From Sphingobacteriales bacterium UTBCD1 (GTDB lineage Bacteria > Bacteroidota > Bacteroidia > Chitinophagales > Chitinophagaceae), in contig MWTC01000012.1 of the NCBI GenBank assembly GCA_002066995.1, positions 124,001 to 188,000 on the forward strand: a stretch of DNA of 64,000 nt, read 5' to 3'. The position numbers and the translations under genes were made by a program. The notes beneath the pieces are model-generated. The model saw only the letters and a list, made by a program, of their open reading frames with translations. It had not been told where the DNA came from and searched no databases. Below, piece after piece: positions 52,914-63,359 of this stretch. The first letter of the stretch is position 1, and the number at the start of each line of letters is the position of its first letter.

Positions 52914-54252
52914 ACGCAGGCAAAAGATTAAGTTAGTTCCGGCAGCTTTGCTGCTGGCTGGATCGGTCATGGCACAGCAGCCGCCTGCTGTTTATGAGTT
53001 TTCGGTACAGCAGGCCGTGGACTATGCAATGAAAAACAGTGTGCAGGTAAAGAATGCATTGCTGGACGTACAGATACAGGATCAGACAAACAGAGATTTC
53101 ACTTCGGCTGCATACCCACAGGTAAACGGGAGTTTCTCTACTGTCTATACGGCGAAGATCCCGGTAACATTGGTGCCGGCTGAATTTTTCGGCGGACCTC
53201 CCGGTACTTATGAAAAATTTCCTTTCGGGATCAAATGGGCGGCAACAGGCGGCATTTCATTGGACCAGATCCTGTTCGATGGGCAGGTATTCGTCGGGTT
53301 GCAGGCAAGAAAAACCGTTCTTGATTTTGCCATGAAAAGTGTGGAGGTAACGGAAGAAACGATCAAAACCAATATTTATAAGATATACTACCAGTTACAG
53401 GCCAGCAAGACACAGATCGGATTGCTGGATGCCAACATTGACCGGTTGGAAAAATTATTGAGTGACACGAAAGAGATCTACAAAAACGGATTTGCCGAAA
53501 AGCTGGATATTGATAAAGTTTCCGTTCAACTGGCCAACCTGCAAACCGAAAGATTAAAAGTGATCAGCCAGGTCAATAATGGTTATCTCGGTTTGAAATT
53601 GCTGATGGGGATGCCGGTGAAAGATTCTTTGAGGCTTACCGATACCATAAGTTATGACCAGGTTCGGGAAAACTTACCTCAGGTCTCCGATTTTAAATAC
53701 AGTGACAGAAAAGAATTTCAATATTCAGAGATAGGTATCAGGCTGGGAGAGTATAACGTCAGGCGGTATAAACTGAGCCGCTATCCTACCCTGATGCTGA
53801 ATGCTTATTACAATGAAAATGCACAGCGCAATAAGTTCATTTTTTCCGGAAGTGTAGATTGGATACCAATCTCTGCGATCAGTTTTCGTGTGAACATACC
53901 CATTTTTCACGGGAACTCGATCAGGGCAAAGATCCGGAAAGCTTCGCTGGAACTTCAGCAAAGCATCAATCAGCAAAATGCCCTGAAACTTTCCATTGAC
54001 AACGATATAGAAACAGCGAGGAATAATTTCACAACAGCTGTTTCCACTCTTGATTTTCAAAAAAAAAATATGCAGCTGGCCGAAGAAGTGTATAACCAGA
54101 CACGGAAAAAATTTGATGCCGGTGTAGGCTCCAATACGGAGATCACGGCAGCACAAACAGACCTGAAAGCGGCACAAAGCAATTACATCAGCGCACTGTA
54201 CGATGCCATCATTGCCAAAGTGGATTATTTAAAATCATTAGGAAAACTGTAA
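52906..54252 (+). CDS. TolC-family outer membrane efflux channel (RND system)
   Basis: A 448-residue channel with signal peptide (KLVPAALLLAGSVMAQ). The OEP repeats include FSVQQAVDYAMKNSVQVKNALLDVQIQDQ and YNQTRKKFDAGVGSNTEITAAQTDLKAAQSNYISALYDAI, the pair usual in TolC-like proteins. A Gly/Pro-containing segment (FFGGPPGTYEKFP) takes the place of the poly-Gly loop of the other TolC in the window. Confidence 0.95.
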   Translation: MNRRRQKIKLVPAALLLAGSVMAQQPPAVYEFSVQQAVDYAMKNSVQVKNALLDVQIQDQTNRDFTSAAYPQVNGSFSTVYTAKIPVTLVPAEFFGGPPGTYEKFPFGIKWAATGGISLDQILFDGQVFVGLQARKTVLDFAMKSVEVTEETIKTNIYKIYYQLQASKTQIGLLDANIDRLEKLLSDTKEIYKNGFAEKLDIDKVSVQLANLQTERLKVISQVNNGYLGLKLLMGMPVKDSLRLTDTISYDQVRENLPQVSDFKYSDRKEFQYSEIGIRLGEYNVRRYKLSRYPTLMLNAYYNENAQRNKFIFSGSVDWIPISAISFRVNIPIFHGNSIRAKIRKASLELQQSINQQNALKLSIDNDIETARNNFTTAVSTLDFQKKNMQLAEEVYNQTRKKFDAGVGSNTEITAAQTDLKAAQSNYISALYDAIIAKVDYLKSLGKL

Positions 54253-54277
54253 TTCAATTACCATAACAATAAATTTT

Positions 54278-55438
54278 ATGAAGAAAATTCTTGTCCTGAT
54301 CACAATAGGGTTTGCACTGATGATCTCCGGCTGCGACGGCGGAAAAAAAGGTGGTGATAATGATCTCGCTTCCCTGAAGAAAAAACTGGAATCAAAAAAG
54401 AAAGAACAGACAAGCCTGGAATCGGATATCAGAAGCCTGGAAGAACAGATCGCTAAGCTGGACACTACTGCTGCTGACGAGCAAAACAGGAAACTTGTGG
54501 CAGTAAGTACAGTAACTCCGCAGAATTTTACTCATTATATCGAACTGCAGGGGAAGATCGATGCAGATAATAGTGTAGTGGTCACTCCGAGGGGAGCGCC
54601 GGCCCAGGTAAAAGAATTATTTGTAAAACAGGGCGATCATGTAATGCAGGGACAATTGCTGGCCAAACTCGATGATGCGGTCATTCTTCAGCAGATAGAT
54701 GCTTTGAAAACCCAGCTTGATTATGCGGAGAATATTTACAACCGCCAGAAAAATCTGTGGGACCAGGGCATTGGCACAGAAGTGCAGCTGATCAGCGCTA
54801 AGAATAACGTGGAGGCACTGAACAGACAGATAGCCACTGTAAAAGAAAGCTGGAAAACATATTCTGTTTATGCTCCTATTTCAGGACAGGCTGATGTAGT
54901 GGACATAAAAGCAGGTGAAACATTCACCGGCGCCACAGCTGCCGGCCCGCAGATCCGTATTGTAAACACCAACAGTATGAAAGTAGTCACCGAAGTTCCG
55001 GAGAATTATCAAAAAGGAATTTCGAAAGGAACAACGCTGAAAGTGACAGTTCCGGACATCGGCAAAACTTTTACAACTGCTCTTAAAGTAATGAGTGTTA
55101 CTATCAATCCGAATACAAGGGCTTTCACCACAGAAGCAAGAATTCCGTCTGATCCTGCATTGAAAGTAAATCAGGTTGCAGTAGTGCGGATCGAAGACTA
55201 TTCTTCTAAAAATGTGATCGTGGTACCGCTCAATATTGTACAGTCAGATGAAAAAGGAAAATATGTCTATGTGATGGTGAAAGAAGGAGATCGTTTTGTT
55301 GCCAGGAAAAGATTGGTGGAAACCGGCGAGACGTATGAAAGCCAGATGGAGATCAAAAGCGGGCTTAAGGATGGTGATCAGATCATTACTGAAGGATACC
55401 AGCAGTTGTATGACGGGCAATCCGTGGCTCTTCAATAA
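54278..55438 (+). CDS. RND periplasmic adaptor lipoprotein (AcrA/MexA-like)
   Basis: A 386-residue adaptor. Signal peptide with lipobox ALMISGC, lipid Cys19. Residues about 28-65 form a charged coiled coil (DLASLKKKLESKKKEQTSLE and on) placed before the barrel-sandwich domain, unlike classical AcrA. Then VVTPRGAPAQVKELFVKQGDHVMQGQLLAKLDD (lipoyl half), a short hairpin (LKTQLDYAENIYNRQKNLWDQG), and the beta-barrel and membrane-proximal domains. It pairs with the RND pump and TolC genes in the same unit. Confidence 0.94.
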   Translation: MKKILVLITIGFALMISGCDGGKKGGDNDLASLKKKLESKKKEQTSLESDIRSLEEQIAKLDTTAADEQNRKLVAVSTVTPQNFTHYIELQGKIDADNSVVVTPRGAPAQVKELFVKQGDHVMQGQLLAKLDDAVILQQIDALKTQLDYAENIYNRQKNLWDQGIGTEVQLISAKNNVEALNRQIATVKESWKTYSVYAPISGQADVVDIKAGETFTGATAAGPQIRIVNTNSMKVVTEVPENYQKGISKGTTLKVTVPDIGKTFTTALKVMSVTINPNTRAFTTEARIPSDPALKVNQVAVVRIEDYSSKNVIVVPLNIVQSDEKGKYVYVMVKEGDRFVARKRLVETGETYESQMEIKSGLKDGDQIITEGYQQLYDGQSVALQ

Positions 55439-55486
55439 AAAAATTACGGGATAAACGATATTAAAACTCCAGATCAAAACTATTTT

Positions 55487-58400
55487 ATGAAAGCATGGGA
55501 AGGAATTAAGGGTAAATTCAAACAATTCAAACCTACGAGTTGGGTAGTGGATAACCGGACGGCTATCTATATCATTACGATCATTATCACCTTGTTCGGT
55601 TTGAATAAATTCATCACATTACCCAAAGAACAATTTCCGGATGTGGTGGTTCCCACCATTTCTGTCACTACGGTATATGTCGGAAATTCTCCCAAGGATA
55701 TAGAAAACCTGGTTACCCGTCCTCTTGAAAAACAGATAAAAGGTATCAGCGGAGCCAAGGTGAATAAAGTGCAGTCCATTTCCCAGCAGGATTATTCACT
55801 GATCGTGGTTGAGTTCAGCACCGAAGTAAAGAATGATGTGGCACATCAGAAAGTAAAAGATGCAGTGGATAAGGCAATGTCCGACCTGCCGAATGACCTG
55901 ACTTCTCAACCGGATGTGCAGGAATTTTCCATCAGCGAGATACCGATCATGTTTGTGAATATAAGCGGCGACTATGATGGGATTAAACTGAAACAGTTTG
56001 CTGATAAAATGCAGGATCGTTTTGAAGAACTTAAAGAGATCAGCCGTGCAGATATTGCAGGAGCTCCGGAAAGAGAGATACAGGTAAACGTGGACCCTTT
56101 TAAAATGCAAAGCGCCAAAGTCACTTTTGATGATATTGAAAATGCGATCTCCAGGGAAAATCATGATATCAGCGGCGGACAAATCGAAGTAGGGAACATG
56201 AAAAGAAACCTGACGGTGAGAGGACAGTTTACCACACCTGCCGATATGCAGAATATTGTTGTGAAAGGAAGCCAGGCAAATGCGATTGTTTATCTCAGGG
56301 ATATTGCCCAAATAAAAGATACGGTAAAAGAAAGAGACAGCTATGCGAGGCTGAACGGTAAGAATGTAGTGACGCTGAATATCATCAAGCGTACGGGTGA
56401 AAATCTCATTGATGCAGCTGATCAGATCAAAGCCATCGTGGCTGAGATGAAGGCAAAGAATGAATTGCCCGGCGACCTGCGGGTGGATTTTACCGGAGAT
56501 CAGAGCAGGCAGACTAAAACTTCATTTAATGATCTTGTCAATACAATCGTCATCGGGTTTGTACTTGTCTTGCTGGTGCTGATGTTTTTTATGGGAGTAA
56601 CCAATGCATTTTTTGTAGCGTTGAGTGTTCCCCTCAGTGTGTTTGTAGCATTTCTCTTTTTACCGGTGGCAGATTTTGTGGTAGGCACATCCGTTACACT
56701 CAATTTTATTGTATTGTTTGCTCTGCTCTTCGGACTGGGGATCATTGTGGATGATGCCATCGTGGTCATTGAAAACACACACCGCATTTACGCCAATGGA
56801 AAAGTCCCTATAGACCGGGCGGCCAAAATGGCCGCGGGAGAAATATTCATGCCGGTGTTTTCAGGAACATTGACCACGCTGGCGCCATTCTTTCCGTTAT
56901 TACTATGGACCGGACTTATCGGGAAATTTATGATCTATCTGCCCACAATGCTGATATTGACATTGACGGCATCACTGATCGTGGCATTTCTCATCAACCC
57001 TGTTTTTGCGGTGAGCTTCATGAAACCGGAAGGAAAAGAATTTGAAAAACCGAAAATGCATCTTTTCAAAAGATGGTGGTTCTGGTTTTTCATTATAGCA
57101 GGTATCATCCTGAATTTTGCCGGCTGGCATGGCTTTGGAAATTTTCTGATTTTTATTTCGCTGGCGGCAATACTGAATGTTTTCATTCTGCGTGATGCAA
57201 TTCATTGGTTCCAGAATCACCTGCTGCCTATGCTGATGAAGCAATATGAAAAACTATTACGCTGGGCATTATATAAAGCAAGGCCGGTGCGGTTAATGGT
57301 TTACCTTTTTGTACTGTTCTTGCTTTCCGTTTTTTTATTGTTCTTAAGGAATAACCCCAAGCCCTTTTTTCCCGATGGTGACCCTAATTTCGTTTATGTC
57401 TATTTGAAATTGCCTGTGGGAACCAGTGTCACATACACAGATTCGGTTACCAGTGTTTTGGAAAAAAGAGTATATAAGATTTTGGAAAAAGAACATCCGG
57501 GTCAGCCCGGATCTATTGTAGAGAGCATTATTTCCAATGTGGCATTGGGAGCTAATAACCCGAGAGATCAAAATAAAAGTATTCAACCTAATCTCGGCCG
57601 TATCCAGGTATCTTTTGTTGAATTTGAAAAGCGGCATGGCGTCAGCACCAGTTCGTACCTGAACCAGATACGTGATGCTATGAAAGGAATCCCCGGTGCG
57701 GAGATCACAGTAAATAAAGAAGACAACGGCCCGCCAACCGATCCTCCGGTGAATATTGAAATTGCAGGAGACAATTTCCAGGAGATTGCCAAAGTAGCTA
57801 CTGATCTTAAAAACTACCTGGACACAAATAAAATAGAGGGAATAGAAAAGCTGGCCATGGATGTGGATCTCAACAATCCTGAAATCACGATCACCGTAGA
57901 CAGGGAAAAAGCTTTGCGAGAGGGATTGAGTACGGCTCAGGTAGGGATGTACCTGCGCACTGCCGTTTTCGGAAAAGAAGTGAGCAAGCTGAAACAAGGG
58001 GAGGATGAATACAAAATTCAATTGCGTTACAGTGACCTGGTACGGAACAATATCACCGACCTGATGAACATGCGTATCACCTTTCGTGATTTTAACACCA
58101 TGGCAGTGAAGCAGGTGCCGCTGAATGCCATAGCAAAAGTGGAATACACCAATACGGCAGGAGGCATCAAAAGAAAAAATGAGAAGAGAACGATCCAGTT
58201 GCAATCCAATGTGCTGGACTTATCCAAAGTGACCGGGATCAATAAAGAACTTGGTTTTAAAGTTGCCGATTTCAGATCCAAAACAAGGATTCCATCTGAT
58301 GTCAGTATCAAACTGTCGGGGCAAAGTGAACAGGAAAATGAAACACTGTCATTTCTTGGCCGTTCGCTGATCATTGCACTGCTGCTGATCTTCCTGATTC

Positions 58401-59041
58401 TTGTTTTACAATTCAACAGCCTGAGCAAACCATTCATTGTACTAACTGAAATTTTCTTTTCGGTTATCGGTGTATTTCTTGGTTATGCAATCACAGGTAT
58501 GAGCATGCCTTCGATCATGATCAGTGTGGGCATTGTTGGCCTTGCAGGCATCGTAGTAAAGAACGGAATTTTGTTAATTGAATTTACCGATGAATTGCGC
58601 AATCGTGGACTGCGCACAAGAGAAGCAGCAATACAAGCAGGGAAGATCCGTATCATTCCCGTACTGTTAACAGCATTGGCAACAGTTCTTGGATTAATAC
58701 CATTGGCGGTAGGATTGAACATCAACTTTGTTTCATTGTTCCAGCATCTGAATCCGAAGATCTTTTTTGGAGGAGACACGGTAGTGTTCTGGGGCCCGCT
58801 GAGCTGGACGATCATCTTCGGGCTGATCTTTTCATTCTTCCTGACACTGGTGATGGTGCCGAGTATGTACCTGATCGGTCACAGGCTGAGAAGGCCGATG
58901 GAAAAATTTTACGGAACAAGGTATGTGGCTCTGCTGGGCTTTTTAGGACCATTGTTTTTCATCTTCGTCGGTATCATGTTCCTGGTGCGGAAAATTCAGG
59001 GGAAACCCGTATGGATGGGAAAATTAAAAACAATTTCATAA
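55487..59041 (+). CDS. RND-family multidrug efflux pump (AcrB-like)
   Basis: A 1184-residue inner membrane pump, about 150 longer than AcrB. The TM4 proton relay is intact as LFGLGIIVDDAIVVIENTHR. Porter domains and the second TM half (MSMPSIMISVGIVGLAGIVVKNGILLIEF) are present. The extra length lies mainly between TM6 and TM7, about residues 505-590, where KMHLFKRWWFWFFIIAGIIL and the next segment give two additional TM helices. A smaller one is near LNINFVSLFQHLNPKIFFGG. Both are seen in Bacteroidota homologues. Substrate not known. Confidence 0.95.
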   Translation: MKAWEGIKGKFKQFKPTSWVVDNRTAIYIITIIITLFGLNKFITLPKEQFPDVVVPTISVTTVYVGNSPKDIENLVTRPLEKQIKGISGAKVNKVQSISQQDYSLIVVEFSTEVKNDVAHQKVKDAVDKAMSDLPNDLTSQPDVQEFSISEIPIMFVNISGDYDGIKLKQFADKMQDRFEELKEISRADIAGAPEREIQVNVDPFKMQSAKVTFDDIENAISRENHDISGGQIEVGNMKRNLTVRGQFTTPADMQNIVVKGSQANAIVYLRDIAQIKDTVKERDSYARLNGKNVVTLNIIKRTGENLIDAADQIKAIVAEMKAKNELPGDLRVDFTGDQSRQTKTSFNDLVNTIVIGFVLVLLVLMFFMGVTNAFFVALSVPLSVFVAFLFLPVADFVVGTSVTLNFIVLFALLFGLGIIVDDAIVVIENTHRIYANGKVPIDRAAKMAAGEIFMPVFSGTLTTLAPFFPLLLWTGLIGKFMIYLPTMLILTLTASLIVAFLINPVFAVSFMKPEGKEFEKPKMHLFKRWWFWFFIIAGIILNFAGWHGFGNFLIFISLAAILNVFILRDAIHWFQNHLLPMLMKQYEKLLRWALYKARPVRLMVYLFVLFLLSVFLLFLRNNPKPFFPDGDPNFVYVYLKLPVGTSVTYTDSVTSVLEKRVYKILEKEHPGQPGSIVESIISNVALGANNPRDQNKSIQPNLGRIQVSFVEFEKRHGVSTSSYLNQIRDAMKGIPGAEITVNKEDNGPPTDPPVNIEIAGDNFQEIAKVATDLKNYLDTNKIEGIEKLAMDVDLNNPEITITVDREKALREGLSTAQVGMYLRTAVFGKEVSKLKQGEDEYKIQLRYSDLVRNNITDLMNMRITFRDFNTMAVKQVPLNAIAKVEYTNTAGGIKRKNEKRTIQLQSNVLDLSKVTGINKELGFKVADFRSKTRIPSDVSIKLSGQSEQENETLSFLGRSLIIALLLIFLILVLQFNSLSKPFIVLTEIFFSVIGVFLGYAITGMSMPSIMISVGIVGLAGIVVKNGILLIEFTDELRNRGLRTREAAIQAGKIRIIPVLLTALATVLGLIPLAVGLNINFVSLFQHLNPKIFFGGDTVVFWGPLSWTIIFGLIFSFFLTLVMVPSMYLIGHRLRRPMEKFYGTRYVALLGFLGPLFFIFVGIMFLVRKIQGKPVWMGKLKTIS

Positions 59042-59112
59042 CCATGCAGCAATCTGAAAGTAGTGGTTGTCTTACTATTGCAACCAATTTTTTCAATACT
59101 GTCTGTTAATGC

Positions 59113-59140
59113 CTGCCGGTTATCAATCGCAGGCGGGGTT
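59113..59140 (+). terminator. GC-rich hairpin downstream of the RND pump
   Basis: GCCTGC (59113-59118) and GCAGGC (59131-59136) form a 6-bp stem with a 12-nt loop, followed by GGGGTTTT. A first terminator-like hairpin for the efflux operon. Confidence 0.5.
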
Positions 59141-59155
59141 TTGGTGAAAAAAAGA

Positions 59156-59187
59156 GGCTGGTTCTAAAATGGACCGGCCTCTTTTCG
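59156..59187. terminator. Intrinsic terminator downstream of the RND operon
   Basis: GAGGCTGGT (59156-59164) pairs with ACCGGCCTC (59175-59183), with one G-U pair, preceded by an A-run and followed by TTTT. Able to work in both directions. The rest of 59042-59484 shows no gene. Confidence 0.7.
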
Positions 59188-59484
59188 GTCGTGGCCCCGG
59201 ATCTTCATAACATAAATTTTCAATTCCATTTTTAATTTCTAACTGTTTCCGGATTATTGACGCATTACCTTTCTCAGATATTAAAATATTTCTATTTGAA
59301 CCCGGCTGTTTTTCTCTTAAGAAATTTTTTCTCCTGCCGGGGCAAAGAAAAAAATATTTCATCCGGGAATAGATGATCAGGGCAGAAAGATATGAGGTGT
59401 TCCTGAACCGGCTCTCGAAACAATATTTTAAATTCGTTTTTACGGACGGGCTCCGCCATTATTGAATCACCAAGAAATGCGCTT

Positions 59485-62220
59485 ATGAAAAAGTTTATCT
59501 CAATTTTTGTAGTCTTCTTTTTACCGGTAACCATAGTTACCGCACAAAAACTTCCATCGCCAAAAGAGTTCTTCGGATTTGACATCGGCCAGGATTATCA
59601 TCTTGTAAACTACACTCAATTTGAAAAATATTTCCGGGAATTGGCGAAGAATTCCGACAGAACAATTTTGCAGGATATCGGTAAGACGGAAGAGGGTCGC
59701 TCCATGTATATGGCGATCGTATCTTCTCCGCAGAACCTGAAGAATATTGCACGGTATAAAGAGATTTCACAGAAACTGGCCAGGGCAGAAATTTCCGATA
59801 CCGAAGCAAAACAACTGGAACAGGAAGGAAAACCTGTGATCTGGATAGATGGTGGATTGCATGCTACGGAAACTATCCCGTCGCAGGAATTGATCGCTTT
59901 TTATTATAAGCTCCTAAGTTCAAATGATGAAGAAACACTTTCCATCCTGAACAATGTGATTATATTATTGTGCGAAGTAAATCCTGATGGACTGGAGTTG
60001 ACGGCAAATTGGTATATGAGAAATGATGATACACTGAAAAGGAATCTGAGACTTCCCAAAGTGTATAATAAATACATTGGCCATGATAACAACCGGGATT
60101 TTTATATGAACAATATGAAAGAGTCAGAGAATATTTCCCGGCAATTATACGTGGAATGGATGCCGCAAATTGTTTACAACCATCACCAGGCAGGCCCTGA
60201 CGGATCAGTGCTGGCAGGACCTCCTTACAGGGATCCTTTTAATTATGTTTATGATCCTTTGCTGGTAACCGGGCTTGACGGAGTGGGAACTGCAATGATC
60301 AACAGGTTAAACAGGGAAGGAAAGCCGGGATACACCAGGCTGGGCGGTTCCAGTTTTAATACCTGGTGGAACGGAGGATTGAGAACAACACCTTATTTCC
60401 ACAATATGATCGGTATTCTTACAGAGATAATCGGAAGCCCCACACCTTCGGAAATACCTTTTATACCCGACAGGCTAATTGCAGATAACAATACACCTTT
60501 CCCCGTTTATCCCCAGAAATGGCACATGAAACAATCAATTGATTATTCAATTTCTCTCAACTATGCCGTTTTGGATTATGCACAGATGATGGGCTGGCGC
60601 TTGTTGGAGAATATCTATGTAATGGGAAAAAATTCAATTACCAAAGGGAATGAAAATGCATGGACAATAGAACCGAAAGTAATTGAAAAAGTAAAAGAAA
60701 TATTTAATGAGGATGTGGCAAAAGGAATAGAAAAAAAGCCAGTTTCCTCTTTCGGGCAATTCAAAATACCGGCCAGGTATTTTAATAAGGTGCTGATGGA
60801 TTCTGCCCTGCGTGACCCAAGAGGGTATGTTGTTCCTTCTGACCAGGTTGATTTTCCTACTGCAGTAAATTTTATCAATGCACTGATCAAATCAGGTATC
60901 AAAGTATATAAAGCGTCTTCATCATTTCAGGCAGGAGGCAAATCTTATCCTGCCGGCAGTTACGTGGTAAAAACAGACCAGGCTTTTCGTCCTCATATAC
61001 TGGATATGTTTGAACCTCAGAATTACAGAAATGATTTCCAATACCCCGGGGGCCCGCCCATTCGTCCTTACGATGCTGCGGGATGGACACTGGCATTTCA
61101 AATGGGAGTAAAATTTGACAGGATACTTGAAGGATTTGATGGTCCTTTTGATCAGATCCCTTACGGAGAAATTCAATCACCACCTGTTACCCGTGTGAAG
61201 AAATCATCCAAAGGATATTTTTTAAGCTCGGCAGTCAATAATTCATTTATTGCAGCAAACGACCTGCTTACTGCCGGAGTCAAAGTCAAAAGAATCCATT
61301 CAGCTACAGGTGATGTGCCTGCCGGTTCGTTTTATATTCCGGCAGATGGTTTTAAAATACTAAATGATGAAGCTACAAAATGGGGAGTTCCGGTTGTACC
61401 TGCTGCTTCCACCCCCGATGGATTGGAAACAATTTCACCATCAAAGATCGCATTGTTTGATCATTATGGCGGGTCTATTCCTTCGGGCTGGGTGCGTTGG
61501 TTGCTGGAGCAGTTTCATTTTACATATTCTGTAATCTATCCTCAGGAGATTGATAAGGGAGACCTCAATTCAAAATATGATATCCTCTTATTTATTGATG
61601 ATGGTATCCCGGCCTACAGATCCCAGGGTCAGCCGGAAACCGGAATGTTTGGTTCTTCTGAACCCAAACCCGGAGAAGTGCCTCTGCAGTATGAATCATG
61701 GCTGGGAAAAATTACAACAGACAAATCAATTCCGCAGTTAAAGAAATTTATTGAGAATGGGGGAACCGTCGTCACTGTCGGTCAAAATGCAGGCTTAGCC
61801 TACTATTTAAATTTACCGGTAAAAAATGCTTTACTGACCATTGATAATACCGGGAAAGAAAGGCCTGTTGCTAATGATAAATATTATATCCCTGCAAGTG
61901 TGTTGCAGGCGGAAGTAAATACAGAAGAGCCTGCTAATTGGGGAATGCCCCATCAAACCGATATCATTTTTGACAACAGCCCGGTATTCACCATTCTCCC
62001 GGGTGCTGCCAATATTAAACCTTTGGCATGGTTTGGTAATGGAAATTTATTGAGAAGCGGATGGGCGTGGGGGCAAAATTATATTAAAGATGCTGTTGCA
62101 GCTTTTGAAGCTACACTCGGCAAGGGAAAGTTATACGCTTTCGGCCCTGAGATAACTTTCAGAGCGCAGGCTCACGGCACTTTTAAATTCCTGTTTAATC
62201 AATTATATAACAGGAAATAG
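59485..62220 (+). CDS. Secreted M14-family zinc carboxypeptidase
   Basis: A 911-residue protein with signal peptide MKKFISIFVVFFLPVTIVTA. The M14 zinc motif HxxE is His126 and Glu129 in IDGGLHATETIPS, then NPDGLELTANWYMRN, and the third ligand region YNHHQAGPDG. The large C-terminal part (about 380-911) has beta-rich and glutamine-amidotransferase-like segments (LFIDDGIP, GGTVVTVGQNAGLAYYLN) common to Bacteroidota members. Likely periplasmic or outer-surface peptide or cell wall degradation. Confidence 0.92.
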   Translation: MKKFISIFVVFFLPVTIVTAQKLPSPKEFFGFDIGQDYHLVNYTQFEKYFRELAKNSDRTILQDIGKTEEGRSMYMAIVSSPQNLKNIARYKEISQKLARAEISDTEAKQLEQEGKPVIWIDGGLHATETIPSQELIAFYYKLLSSNDEETLSILNNVIILLCEVNPDGLELTANWYMRNDDTLKRNLRLPKVYNKYIGHDNNRDFYMNNMKESENISRQLYVEWMPQIVYNHHQAGPDGSVLAGPPYRDPFNYVYDPLLVTGLDGVGTAMINRLNREGKPGYTRLGGSSFNTWWNGGLRTTPYFHNMIGILTEIIGSPTPSEIPFIPDRLIADNNTPFPVYPQKWHMKQSIDYSISLNYAVLDYAQMMGWRLLENIYVMGKNSITKGNENAWTIEPKVIEKVKEIFNEDVAKGIEKKPVSSFGQFKIPARYFNKVLMDSALRDPRGYVVPSDQVDFPTAVNFINALIKSGIKVYKASSSFQAGGKSYPAGSYVVKTDQAFRPHILDMFEPQNYRNDFQYPGGPPIRPYDAAGWTLAFQMGVKFDRILEGFDGPFDQIPYGEIQSPPVTRVKKSSKGYFLSSAVNNSFIAANDLLTAGVKVKRIHSATGDVPAGSFYIPADGFKILNDEATKWGVPVVPAASTPDGLETISPSKIALFDHYGGSIPSGWVRWLLEQFHFTYSVIYPQEIDKGDLNSKYDILLFIDDGIPAYRSQGQPETGMFGSSEPKPGEVPLQYESWLGKITTDKSIPQLKKFIENGGTVVTVGQNAGLAYYLNLPVKNALLTIDNTGKERPVANDKYYIPASVLQAEVNTEEPANWGMPHQTDIIFDNSPVFTILPGAANIKPLAWFGNGNLLRSGWAWGQNYIKDAVAAFEATLGKGKLYAFGPEITFRAQAHGTFKFLFNQLYNRK

Positions 62221-62460
62221 GCTTGCTGAAAAAAAGAAAAGATAAAAAGGGTGCTGTCTGAAAATGCCGGCTTCTTTTGTTTACGTTGCATGCTGAGGGT
62301 TATCGTAAGTGCTATTAGATACAGTTGATTTTTTCTGCAGCTATCAGTTATTCCTCTGCCCGCTACCGGAGATATCTTTATGAAAGACGCAAACAGGTAA
62401 GATGAGAGGAATTCTCCCGTGTCGTTTCTTGCTGTATTAAAAAGGGCAGGTCAGATAAAA
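62221..62460. other. Intergenic region, nothing recognised
   Basis: Convergent gap between the carboxypeptidase and the acyltransferase genes. No convincing hairpin, promoter or open frame. Confidence 0.4.
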
Positions 62461-63348
62461 TCATTCAATGATCTTACCGTATTCAGGCTTCCATTCATAC
62501 TTCCACCGGCGGTGGCTCCATAACCACATTTCCGGATATTCACGAATAACATTTTCAAGATAACGTACATATCTCCCCGTCAATTCTTTTTCCGGCAATG
62601 CAGCAGGGTTTTCTTCAGCCACAAAGAAAACCATTTCATAATGACCCCTCCCGAGTTTATGAATAAAAGCAAATATCACAATCGTATTTTTTGCCTTTGC
62701 TCCTTTTTCGGGCCCTTTCACGAACGGGACCGGTTTCCCAAAAAAGTTAAACCACCAGGCATGGGCGGGTCGTCCCGGATTCTGGTCTGCAACCAACGCA
62801 AGTACATACTGAAGATCGCGGTAAGGCAACATCGCTTCCTGCATTTTTGTTGCAGGCAGCAATTTCGTTCCGTTTTTTGCACGCAGTTTATACATAAGGC
62901 GGTCTATGATCTTGCTGTTTAAAGGCATATATACGCCCAGAAAGAGATACTTTAAATTCTTTGCCGTCGTTACGTTAGCCCACTCCCAGTTGAAGTTATG
63001 CCCCAGTAAGAGCTGAATGCTTCTGCCGCTATCATAATACCGGTTTATCACTTCCCAATTACCCTGCACTCTTTTCAGAATATAGGATTCTGAAGCAGAG
63101 ATCATTTTTATCGTCTCAATAAATGTATCTGTAAAATTCCTGTAAAACTTTTTAGCGATCTTTTTCCGTTCCTGTTCTGTTTTTTCTGGAAAAGCCTGCA
63201 GCAGATTACTGAACACAATTTTTTTCCGGTAACCGATTACATAATAAATCAGGAAAAAGATGAAGTCAGAAAAAAAATACAGGATCCTCAGCGGTAACAA
63301 TGAAATGGCATAAAACGATCCGTAAACTAAATAATACATATTGCTCAA
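62461..63348 (-). CDS. Lipid A acyltransferase of the LpxL/HtrB family
   Basis: A 295-residue membrane-associated acyltransferase that adds a secondary fatty acid to lipid A. An N-terminal TM segment (YAISLLPLRILYFFSDFIFFLIYYVIG) precedes the catalytic HxxxxE motif in LLLGHNFNWEWAN and the VADQNPGRPAHAWWFNFFGKPVPFVKGPE region of the family; the end MWLWSHRRWKYEWKPE is also typical. lpxA at 5.2 kb supplies an early step of the same pathway. A phosphate or ornithine lipid acyltransferase is an alternative. Confidence 0.88.
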   Translation of the reverse strand: MSNMYYLVYGSFYAISLLPLRILYFFSDFIFFLIYYVIGYRKKIVFSNLLQAFPEKTEQERKKIAKKFYRNFTDTFIETIKMISASESYILKRVQGNWEVINRYYDSGRSIQLLLGHNFNWEWANVTTAKNLKYLFLGVYMPLNSKIIDRLMYKLRAKNGTKLLPATKMQEAMLPYRDLQYVLALVADQNPGRPAHAWWFNFFGKPVPFVKGPEKGAKAKNTIVIFAFIHKLGRGHYEMVFFVAEENPAALPEKELTGRYVRYLENVIREYPEMWLWSHRRWKYEWKPEYGKIIE

Positions 63349-63359
63349 AGATAATGAAG

